Below are positions 1 through 5,770 of a stretch of DNA of 8,046 nt, piece after piece. The number at the start of each line of letters is the position of its first letter. The stretch's first letter is position 1. This DNA comes from Thalassovita sp. GTDB taxonomy: Bacteria; Pseudomonadota; Alphaproteobacteria; Rhodobacterales; Rhodobacteraceae. The position numbers and the translations under genes were made by a program. The notes below the pieces were generated by a model, which was given only the letters and a program-made list of their open reading frames with translations, was not told the origin of the DNA and made no database searches. The stretch spans positions 1 to 8,046 of the forward strand of contig JARGPB010000039.1 of NCBI GenBank assembly GCA_029212905.1. The letters are read 5' to 3'.

Positions 1-3000
1 CGCCCGCTGGTGCCGCTGGATGGTGGCCGTTTCGCGACCTCGGATCTGAACGATCTGTATCGCCGCGTGATCAACCGGAACAACCGTCTGAAACGCCTGA
101 TCGAACTGCGCGCGCCCGACATCATCGTCCGGAACGAAAAACGGATGCTGCAGGAATCGGTCGATGCTCTGTTCGACAACGGCCGTCGTGGCCGCGTGAT
201 CACTGGCGCCAACAAGCGCCCGCTGAAATCGCTGTCCGACATGCTGAAAGGTAAGCAGGGTCGCTTCCGTCAGAACCTTTTGGGTAAACGCGTCGACTTC
301 TCGGGTCGTTCGGTGATTGTGACCGGGCCTGAACTGAAGCTGCACCAATGTGGTCTGCCGAAAAAGATGGCGTTGGAGCTGTTCAAGCCCTTCATCTACT
401 CGCGACTGGAGGCCAAAGGCCTGTCCAGCACCGTGAAACAGGCCAAGAAACTGGTCGAAAAAGAGCGTCCCGAGGTGTGGGACATCTTGGACGAGGTCAT
501 CCGTGAACACCCCGTGATGCTGAACCGTGCGCCCACGCTGCACCGTCTAGGCATCCAGGCGTTCGAACCCACGCTGATCGAAGGGAAGGCTATTCAGCTG
601 CACCCGCTGGTCTGCTCGGCGTTCAACGCTGACTTTGACGGTGACCAGATGGCTGTGCACGTTCCGCTGAGCCTTGAGGCCCAGCTGGAAGCGCGCGTTC
701 TGATGATGTCGACGAACAACGTTCTGTCGCCTGCAAACGGCGCGCCGATCATCGTTCCGTCGCAGGATATGATTCTGGGTCTGTACTATACGACCATCGA
801 ACGCGAAGGCATGAAGGGCGAAGGCATGATCTTCGGCTCGATCGAAGAGGTGCAATACGCGCTGGATACTGGTGCGGTTCACCTGCACTCGAAAATCACT
901 GCGCGGATTCCTCAGATCGACGAGGAAGGCAACGAGGTCCTGAAGCGTTACGAAACCACACCGGGCCGCGTCCGTTTGGGTGCGCTGCTGCCGCAGAACG
1001 CCAAGGCGCCGTTCGATTTGGTGAACACGCTGCTGCGTAAGAAAGACGTTCAGAAGGTCATCGACACCGTCTATCGCTACTGTGGTCAGAAAGAGTCCGT
1101 GATCTTCTGTGACCAGATCATGACCATGGGCTTCCGCGAAGCGTTCAAGGCGGGCATTTCGTTCGGCAAGGACGACATGGTGATCCCCGACAACAAATGG
1201 ACCATCGTCGAGGACACTCGTGGTCAGGTGAAAGACTTTGAACAGCAGTACATGGACGGCCTGATCACTCAGGGTGAAAAGTACAACAAAGTTGTCGATG
1301 CTTGGTCGAAGTGTAACGACAAGGTCACCGAGGCGATGATGAGCACCATCTCTGCCAACAAGCGTGACACTGATGGTTCGGAAATGGAGCCGAACTCGGT
1401 TTACATGATGGCCCACTCGGGTGCGCGTGGCTCGGTTACGCAGATGAAACAGCTGGGCGGGATGCGCGGCCTGATGGCCAAGCCGAACGGCGATATCATC
1501 GAGACGCCGATCATCTCGAACTTTAAAGAAGGCCTGACCGTGTTGGAGTACTTCAACTCCACCCACGGTGCCCGTAAGGGTCTGTCTGATACGGCGCTGA
1601 AAACGGCGAACTCGGGTTACCTGACCCGCCGTCTGGTGGATGTCGCGCAGGACTGCATCGTTCGCGAAGTAGACTGTGGTACCGAACGCTCGATCACCGC
1701 CGAAGCGGCTGTGAACGATGGTGAGGTTGTGGCGTCGTTGGGCGAACGTGTTCTGGGGCGTGTCGCGGCAGATGATGTTCTGACACCTGGCACCGAAGAC
1801 GTTCTGGTCGCCAAGGGCACTCTGATTGACGAACGCACAGCGGACATGATCGAAGAGGCCGGTGTTCAGAGCATGCGCATCCGCAGCCCGCTGACTTGTG
1901 AGGCCGAGGATGGTGTTTGTGCCAATTGTTACGGTCGTGACCTGGCGCGCGGTACGCGCGTCAACACGGGCGAAGCGGTCGGTATCATCGCGGCTCAGTC
2001 GATTGGTGAACCTGGTACACAGCTGACGATGCGGACGTTCCACATCGGCGGTGTTGCTCAGGGTGGACAGCAGTCGTTCCAGGAATCCGGTCAGGAAGGT
2101 GTGATCGAATTCGAGAACGCTCAACTGCTGGCCAACTCGAACGGCGAAATCCTGGTCATGGGCCGGAACATGAAACTGAAAATCATGTCCGAAACCGGCG
2201 AGGAACGCGCGAGCCATAAACTGGGCTACGGCACGAAGCTGTTCGTGACCGAAGGCCAGACCGTGGCGCGCGGCGACAAGCTGTTCGAATGGGATCCCTA
2301 TACTCTGCCGATCATCGCCGAGAAGGACGCAACCGCGAAATTCGTCGACCTGATCAGCGGTGTCGCTGTACGTGACGAAACCGATGACGCGACGGGCATG
2401 ACCCAGAAAATCGTGATCGACTGGCGTGCCGCGCCCAAGGGTAACGAACTGAAGCCTGAAATCATCTTGGTCGATGGCGAGGGCGAACCTGTGCGCAATG
2501 CTGCGGGTAACCCGATCACCTATCCGATGTCTGTGGATGCGATTCTGTCGGTCGAAGATGGCCAAGAGATCAAGGCCGGTGACGTTGTCGCGCGTATCCC
2601 GCGTGAAGGCGCCAAGACCAAGGATATTACTGGTGGTCTGCCTCGTGTGGCCGAACTGTTCGAAGCACGTCGTCCCAAAGACAACGCCGTGATCGCGGAA
2701 ATCGATGGCTACGTGCGCTTTGGTCGCGACTACAAGAACAAGCGCCGCATCACGATCGAGGCCGCAGAAGAAGGTCGCGAACCCGTCGAGTACATGGTGC
2801 CCAAAGGCAAGCACATCCCTGTGCAAGAAGGCGACTTCGTGCAGAAGGGCGACTACATCATGGACGGCAACCCCGCGCCGCATGACATCCTGGCCATCAT
2901 GGGAGTCGAAGCGCTGGCGAACTACATGATCGACGAAGTGCAGGACGTGTACCGTCTGCAGGGCGTGAAGATCAACGATAAGCATATCGAAGTGATCGTG

Positions 3001-3486
3001 CGCCAGATGCTGCAGAAGTGGGAGATCTCGGATAGCGGTGATACCACGCTGCTGAAGGGGGAACACGTCGACAAGGCCGAGTTCGACGCTGCCAACCAGA
3101 AGTCCCTGGACAAGGGCGGACGTCCTGCTCAGGGCGAGCCGATCCTGTTGGGGATCACCAAGGCATCGTTGCAGACACGGTCGTTCATCTCAGCGGCGTC
3201 GTTCCAGGAAACCACCCGCGTTCTGACCGAAGCTTCGGTTCAGGGTAAGCGCGACAAACTGGTTGGCCTGAAAGAGAACGTCATCGTGGGTCGCCTGATC
3301 CCGGCAGGGACGGGTGGGGCCACAATGCGCGTGCGCCAGATCGCTCAGTCGCGTGACAACGTAGTCATCGAAGCGCGCCGCGAAGAAGCCGAGGCAGCTG
3401 CCGCATTGGCCGCTCCGGTGGATGACGTGGTCGCTGACGACGTGTTCGACAATCTGGTCCAAACCCCCGAGAGCCGCGACGAATAA
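1..3486 (+). CDS. rpoC: DNA-directed RNA polymerase subunit beta', 5'-truncated by the window edge
   Basis: This is the catalytic largest subunit of RNA polymerase, which forms the active centre with beta. The frame is open from base 1 (RPLVPLDGGRF) to TAA at 3484-3486, giving 1161 visible codons. Aligned from memory to E. coli, about 250 N-terminal residues (first zinc ribbon, part of the clamp) lie off the left edge. Numbering visible residues: lid about 1-15; rudder about 59-77; catalytic loop NADFDGD at 209-215, with the Mg-binding aspartates D211, D213 and D215; bridge helix about 520-551; second zinc site C559, C633, C640, C643; trigger loop with MRTFH, M677 and H681. The spacing C559-C633 (74) and C559-M677 (118) equals E. 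coli C814-C888 and C814-M932. A long insertion within the trigger loop precedes KDITGGLPRVAELFEARRP, as in other proteobacteria. The acidic, alanine-rich tail is typical of alphaproteobacteria. All key residues are present; nothing suggests a pseudogene. It is presumably the last gene of rpoBC. Confidence 0.99.
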   Translation, partial: RPLVPLDGGRFATSDLNDLYRRVINRNNRLKRLIELRAPDIIVRNEKRMLQESVDALFDNGRRGRVITGANKRPLKSLSDMLKGKQGRFRQNLLGKRVDFSGRSVIVTGPELKLHQCGLPKKMALELFKPFIYSRLEAKGLSSTVKQAKKLVEKERPEVWDILDEVIREHPVMLNRAPTLHRLGIQAFEPTLIEGKAIQLHPLVCSAFNADFDGDQMAVHVPLSLEAQLEARVLMMSTNNVLSPANGAPIIVPSQDMILGLYYTTIEREGMKGEGMIFGSIEEVQYALDTGAVHLHSKITARIPQIDEEGNEVLKRYETTPGRVRLGALLPQNAKAPFDLVNTLLRKKDVQKVIDTVYRYCGQKESVIFCDQIMTMGFREAFKAGISFGKDDMVIPDNKWTIVEDTRGQVKDFEQQYMDGLITQGEKYNKVVDAWSKCNDKVTEAMMSTISANKRDTDGSEMEPNSVYMMAHSGARGSVTQMKQLGGMRGLMAKPNGDIIETPIISNFKEGLTVLEYFNSTHGARKGLSDTALKTANSGYLTRRLVDVAQDCIVREVDCGTERSITAEAAVNDGEVVASLGERVLGRVAADDVLTPGTEDVLVAKGTLIDERTADMIEEAGVQSMRIRSPLTCEAEDGVCANCYGRDLARGTRVNTGEAVGIIAAQSIGEPGTQLTMRTFHIGGVAQGGQQSFQESGQEGVIEFENAQLLANSNGEILVMGRNMKLKIMSETGEERASHKLGYGTKLFVTEGQTVARGDKLFEWDPYTLPIIAEKDATAKFVDLISGVAVRDETDDATGMTQKIVIDWRAAPKGNELKPEIILVDGEGEPVRNAAGNPITYPMSVDAILSVEDGQEIKAGDVVARIPREGAKTKDITGGLPRVAELFEARRPKDNAVIAEIDGYVRFGRDYKNKRRITIEAAEEGREPVEYMVPKGKHIPVQEGDFVQKGDYIMDGNPAPHDILAIMGVEALANYMIDEVQDVYRLQGVKINDKHIEVIVRQMLQKWEISDSGDTTLLKGEHVDKAEFDAANQKSLDKGGRPAQGEPILLGITKASLQTRSFISAASFQETTRVLTEASVQGKRDKLVGLKENVIVGRLIPAGTGGATMRVRQIAQSRDNVVIEARREEAEAAAALAAPVDDVVADDVFDNLVQTPESRDE

Positions 3487-3510
3487 TCCGCTCTTTGGTG
3501 TATGACATAG

Positions 3511-3540
3511 AAGGCCCCCGGTACAGACCGGGGGCCTTTT
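3511..3540 (+). terminator. Intrinsic (rho-independent) terminator after rpoC
   Basis: A perfect 12-bp stem, AAGGCCCCCGGT (3511-3522) with ACCGGGGGCCTT (3527-3538), closes an ACAG tetraloop and runs into TTTT (3537-3540). It begins 24 bases after the rpoC stop codon. The short T tract is compensated by a very GC-rich stem. It should end most rpoBC transcripts and so separate them from the transporter gene. On the minus strand the stem is followed by only a short T run, so I do not call it bidirectional. Confidence 0.95.
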
Positions 3541-3622
3541 GCGTTTGAGCGGGCCACCGTAGTATTGCGGTAGGGATGGACGGGATTGACCATTTGGGCA
3601 ACAGTCCAGCTAGGTGCTCGAC

Positions 3623-3641
3623 CTCCGAGCATCCCTCGGAG
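3623..3641 (+). promoter_or_regulatory. Hairpin covering the Shine-Dalgarno sequence of the transporter gene
   Basis: CTCCGAG (3623-3629) and CTCGGAG (3635-3641) are perfect inverted repeats around a 5-base loop, CATCC. The right arm contains GGAG (3638-3641), the only Shine-Dalgarno-like sequence in front of the ATG at 3647. If folded, the mRNA would hide its own ribosome binding site. The pairing is seen directly; a regulatory role is inference. The rest of the 160-base gap (3487-3646) holds the rpoC terminator and no convincing promoter. Confidence 0.45.
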
Positions 3642-3646
3642 ATTTC

Positions 3647-4561
3647 ATGGCCTTTTCTTTTTCGGAAAATACGCGTGGTGCGCTGTTGATGATGCTCAGC
3701 ATGGCGGCCTTTACGTTGAACGACACCTTCATGAAGGCGCTGGCAGGGCAGGTGCCTTTGTTCCAATTGCTTGCTTTGCGGGGTGTGTTGACCTCTGTCG
3801 TTGTCGGCATCATGGCTTGGAAAATGGGAGCGCTGCACATGCGCATTCCGGTGCGGGACAGGGGGTTGGTCGCCTTGCGAATGATCGCCGAGGTGGGTGC
3901 GGCCTATTTCTTTCTGACGGCGCTGTTCAATATGCCAATCGCAAACGTGACGGCCATTTTACAGTCGCTGCCGTTGACTGTGACACTTGCCGCGGCGCTG
4001 TTCTTCAAAGAGCCATTGGGGTGGCGCAGGATGGGGGCGATCGTAATCGGCCTGTGCGGGGTCATGCTGATCGTTCAACCGGGCGCCGAGGGGTTCTCTC
4101 TGTATTCGATCTATGCGCTGATCGCGGTGGGGTTTGTAACCGTGCGCGATTTGGCGACGCGCCGACTTTCCAAGGGAACCCATTCGATGCTGGTAACCTT
4201 GAGTACATCACTGGCGGTTACCGTGTTTTTCAGCCTGGCGGGCCTGGGCGCAGAGTGGGCGCCGATGGATGCGCGGGCGGTGCTATTGACGGTCGCGGCG
4301 GCCGGGTCGGTCTTGGGCGGGTATCTTTTCTCGGTACTGGTTATGCGGGTCGGTGAAATCTCGTTCGTAGCGCCGTTTCGGTATACGGGCCTGATCTGGG
4401 CATTGGTTCTGGGCTGGTTTGTCTTCGGGGAATGGCCCCAACCCCTAACCCTGTTGGGGGTTACAATTGTGGTCGGTAGCGGCGTTTTCATGCTGTACCG
4501 CGAAAACCAGCTGGCTCGCAGGGCGCGGAAGAAGAAAGTCGAGGGTGGGAGCGGTTCTTGA
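3647..4561 (+). CDS. DMT superfamily (EamA-type) inner-membrane transporter, substrate unknown
   Basis: A 304-residue, very hydrophobic protein of about ten membrane helices, the usual size and pattern for drug/metabolite transporters with two tandem EamA repeats (roughly residues 10-140 and 150-285). Family-like segments include NDTFMKAL near the end of helix 1, NVTAILQSLPL followed by FFKEPLGWRRMGAIVIGLCGVMLIVQPG-type sequence closing repeat 1, and FRYTGLIWALVLGWFVFGEWP in repeat 2. The tail after the last helix is basic (RRARKKK), as expected for a cytoplasmic end. I chose the ATG at 3647 because GGAGA (3638-3642) lies just upstream and the protein then begins close to helix 1; a GTG at 3614 would add 11 unlikely residues. 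The family exports or imports small metabolites and amino acids, but the sequence does not reveal the substrate. It is flanked by translation and transcription genes with no functional link. Codon use is less biased (more TTG, GGG, GTA) than its neighbours, consistent with low expression. Confidence 0.9.
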   Translation: MAFSFSENTRGALLMMLSMAAFTLNDTFMKALAGQVPLFQLLALRGVLTSVVVGIMAWKMGALHMRIPVRDRGLVALRMIAEVGAAYFFLTALFNMPIANVTAILQSLPLTVTLAAALFFKEPLGWRRMGAIVIGLCGVMLIVQPGAEGFSLYSIYALIAVGFVTVRDLATRRLSKGTHSMLVTLSTSLAVTVFFSLAGLGAEWAPMDARAVLLTVAAAGSVLGGYLFSVLVMRVGEISFVAPFRYTGLIWALVLGWFVFGEWPQPLTLLGVTIVVGSGVFMLYRENQLARRARKKKVEGGSGS

Positions 4562-4610
4562 CCGACATAGATGTGCTGAAACAGGCGTGGAAATCTTATC
4601 TGTCGGTCAG
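4558..4610. repeat. Inverted repeat spanning the transporter stop codon
   Basis: TTGACCGACA (4558-4567) can pair with TGTCGGTCAG (4601-4610): ten pairs including one U-G, around a 33-base loop in which GAT (4570-4572) and ATC (4598-4600) may add three more pairs. The left arm includes the TGA stop of the transporter. No T tract follows, so it is not a standard intrinsic terminator; it could be a 3'-end stabilising hairpin or chance. Confidence 0.4.
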
Positions 4611-4634
4611 AGACGCGATGGCCGGGGGCGGCTG

Positions 4635-4663
4635 TTGACACGGGGGGCGACTCCGAATATACG
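4635..4663 (+). promoter_or_regulatory. Probable sigma-70-type promoter of the str operon
   Basis: A perfect -35 box TTGACA (4635-4640) stands 17 bases before TATACG (4658-4663), a 4/6 match to TATAAT. This is the best promoter-like sequence between the transporter and rpsL. Transcription would begin near 4670 and leave an untranslated leader of about 225 bases before the rpsL start. The assignment rests on motif and position only. Confidence 0.65.
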
Positions 4664-4669
4664 CGCGCC

Positions 4670-4894
4670 ATCCGGCACATGGGGATGCCCCCATCCGTCG
4701 AATTCAAAAATTGAAGTGATCAAGGTTTGGGCGCCTTAAATTGCCCTGGCCCTCTGCGAACTCACCGCGTCGTTTGCCTCGGAATGGAAACGATAGCGGT
4801 TTTTGTCTATGCGGGCGCTCAATGGGCGCTTGAACTGAAACGTCACGGGTTTAGGCCGGTGGCAGTACTTGAGTAGGAAACGGGGAAAAACCCA
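4670..4894 (+). other. Long 5' leader of rpsL-rpsG-fusA
   Basis: With the rest of 4562-4763 this makes up a 333-base stretch without a convincing gene. From left to right it holds the transporter 3' inverted repeat, the promoter, a small GC-rich hairpin ATGGGG/CCCCAT (4679-4684 with 4689-4694, loop ATGC), the terminator-like hairpin 4764-4804, a direct repeat GGGCGCT (4813-4819 and 4824-4830), three copies of AAACG (4788-4792, 4838-4842, 4878-4882), and a 30-codon open frame (4784-4876) without a good ribosome binding site. Immediately before rpsL the best Shine-Dalgarno candidate is GGGGA (4882-4886), 8 bases from the ATG. I do not recognise a named ribosomal-protein leader motif. Confidence 0.5.
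4764..4804 (+). terminator. Terminator-like hairpin inside the rpsL leader (candidate attenuator)
   Basis: ACCGC (4764-4768) pairs with GCGGT (4796-4800), and TCGTTT (4770-4775) pairs with AAACGA (4788-4793); G4769 can wobble with T4794, leaving A4795 bulged. CC (4777-4778) and GG (4786-4787) can extend the top. The stem runs directly into TTTTT (4800-4804). This is the architecture of an intrinsic terminator, but it lies about 100 bases downstream of the probable str promoter and 90 bases before rpsL, so it would act as an attenuator, unless it terminates transporter read-through and the real promoter lies elsewhere. The stem has a bulge and is weaker than the one after rpoC. Confidence 0.45.
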
Positions 4895-5266
4895 ATGCCA
4901 ACGATTCAGCAGCTGATCCGCAAGCCGCGTCAGCCCAAAGTTAAACGTTCGAAGTCCATGCACCTGGAACAGTGCCCGCAGAAACGCGGTGTCTGTACTC
5001 GTGTGTATACCACCACTCCGAAAAAGCCGAACTCGGCTATGCGTAAAGTTGCAAAGGTTCGCCTGACCAACGGTTTCGAAGTGATTTCGTACATCCCCGG
5101 TGAAAGCCACAACCTTCAGGAGCACTCTGTGGTTCTGATCCGTGGCGGTCGTGTAAAAGACCTTCCGGGTGTCCGTTACCACATTCTGCGTGGTGTTCTG
5201 GATACCCAGGGCGTCAAAGACCGTAAACAACGCCGCTCGAAATACGGCGCCAAGCGTCCTAAGTAA
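4895..5266 (+). CDS. rpsL: 30S ribosomal protein S12
   Basis: S12 sits at the interface of the 30S decoding centre, contacts the A-site helix and tunes accuracy. The 123-residue length equals the family norm and the protein is collinear with E. coli S12: CPQKRGVCTRVYTTTPKKPN around residues 27-46, LTNGFEV, and GGRVKDLPGVRYH at 84-96. The residues whose substitution gives streptomycin resistance in many bacteria are wild type here, K43 (AAA, 5021-5023) and K88 (AAA, 5156-5158), so this allele predicts the sensitive form. D89, the site of beta-methylthiolation by RimO in other bacteria, is conserved. The ATG start matches the normal N-terminus (MPTIQQLIRKP) although the Shine-Dalgarno sequence is weak (GGGGA, 4882-4886). 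It is the first gene of the str operon, followed after 12 bases by rpsG. Confidence 0.99.
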   Translation: MPTIQQLIRKPRQPKVKRSKSMHLEQCPQKRGVCTRVYTTTPKKPNSAMRKVAKVRLTNGFEVISYIPGESHNLQEHSVVLIRGGRVKDLPGVRYHILRGVLDTQGVKDRKQRRSKYGAKRPK

Positions 5267-5270
5267 GGAG
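5264..5270 (+). promoter_or_regulatory. Ribosome binding site of rpsG overlapping the rpsL stop codon
   Basis: TAAGGAG (5264-5270) is a near-perfect Shine-Dalgarno sequence whose first three bases are the rpsL stop codon; it stands 8 bases from the rpsG ATG. This fixes the rpsG start and favours translational coupling, because ribosomes ending S12 arrive exactly at the S7 initiation site. Confidence 0.85.
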
Positions 5271-5278
5271 ATCACGGA

Positions 5279-5749
5279 ATGTCCCGTCGTCACGCCGCTG
5301 AGAAGCGCGAAGTTCTGCCCGACGCCAAATATGGCGATACCGTGCTGACAAAATTCATGAACAACCTGATGATCGATGGTAAAAAATCGGTCGCAGAGAA
5401 AATCGTCTACAACGCGCTGGAGCGTGTTGAAGGCAAAGTCAAACGTGCCCCTGTCGAGGTCTTCCACGAAGCCCTGGATAACGTGAAACCCGCTGTTGAG
5501 GTTCGCTCGCGTCGTGTGGGTGGTGCCACTTACCAGGTTCCCGTCGAAGTGCGCCCCGAGCGCCGCGAAGCCCTGGCGATCCGCTGGTTGATCAAAGCTG
5601 CACGTTCGCGCAACGAAAACACCATGGAAGAGCGTCTGGCCGGTGAACTGCTGGATGCTGTCAATAGCCGTGGTTCTGCTGTTAAGAAGCGCGAAGATAC
5701 TCACAAAATGGCCGACGCGAACAAAGCGTTCAGCCATTATCGCTGGTAA
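5279..5749 (+). CDS. rpsG: 30S ribosomal protein S7
   Basis: S7 is a primary 16S rRNA-binding protein that nucleates the 30S head and lines the E-site tRNA path. The 156-residue protein has the family features in order: basic start MSRRHAAEKR, the helix KFMNNLMIDGKKSVAEKIVY at about 25-44, the segment PVEVFHEALDNVKP leading to the beta-hairpin RRVGGATYQVPVEV (about 78-91), the helix RREALAIRWLI, and the C-terminus MADANKAFSHYRW. It ends at RW, the common short form rather than the longer E. coli K-12 form. The start is set by the strong Shine-Dalgarno sequence at 5264-5270. In E. coli S7 represses the operon by binding the roughly 100-base rpsL-rpsG spacer; only 12 bases separate the genes here, so that site is absent. 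Confidence 0.99.
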   Translation: MSRRHAAEKREVLPDAKYGDTVLTKFMNNLMIDGKKSVAEKIVYNALERVEGKVKRAPVEVFHEALDNVKPAVEVRSRRVGGATYQVPVEVRPERREALAIRWLIKAARSRNENTMEERLAGELLDAVNSRGSAVKKREDTHKMADANKAFSHYRW

Positions 5750-5770
5750 TCCCACAGAGGTTATAAACCA

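Noticed and set aside
547..3066. An 839-codon open frame on the minus strand inside rpoC.
   Set aside because: It is codon-aligned with rpoC, so antisense stops arise only where rpoC uses TTA, CTA or TCA. Those codons are nearly absent because of strong codon bias; the frame ends exactly at the single CTA leucine codon at 547-549. The product (His/Asp/Arg/Phe-rich) has no recognisable domain.
3554..3574. Small hairpin with GTAG motifs (CC-ACCG with CGGT-GG) after the rpoC terminator, considered as a third REP copy.
   Set aside because: The stem is short and bulged, GTAG lies in or after the stem and not before it, and the stem body does not match the REP-like pair at 7893-7947.
3586..3616. 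TTGACC (3586-3591) as a -35 box for the transporter gene.
   Set aside because: No acceptable -10 lies 16-18 bases downstream; the nearest candidate, TAGGTG at 3611-3616, is a poor match with 19-base spacing. The true promoter is not evident.
3614..3646. GTG at 3614 as the transporter start.
   Set aside because: It would add 11 residues (MLDLRASLGDF) without a ribosome binding site, while the ATG at 3647 has GGAGA just upstream and sits at the usual distance from the first membrane helix.
4467..4739. A 90-codon + strand open frame overlapping the end of the transporter gene and the intergenic region.
   Set aside because: It is out of frame with the transporter, overlaps it by almost 100 bases, has no ribosome binding site and a composition typical of shadow frames.
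4711..4741. A second str promoter, TTGAAG (4711-4716) with TTAAAT (4736-4741).
   Set aside because: Both boxes match only 4/6 and the spacer is 19 bases, clearly worse than the site at 4635-4663. It might be a weak secondary start but is not supported well enough to list.
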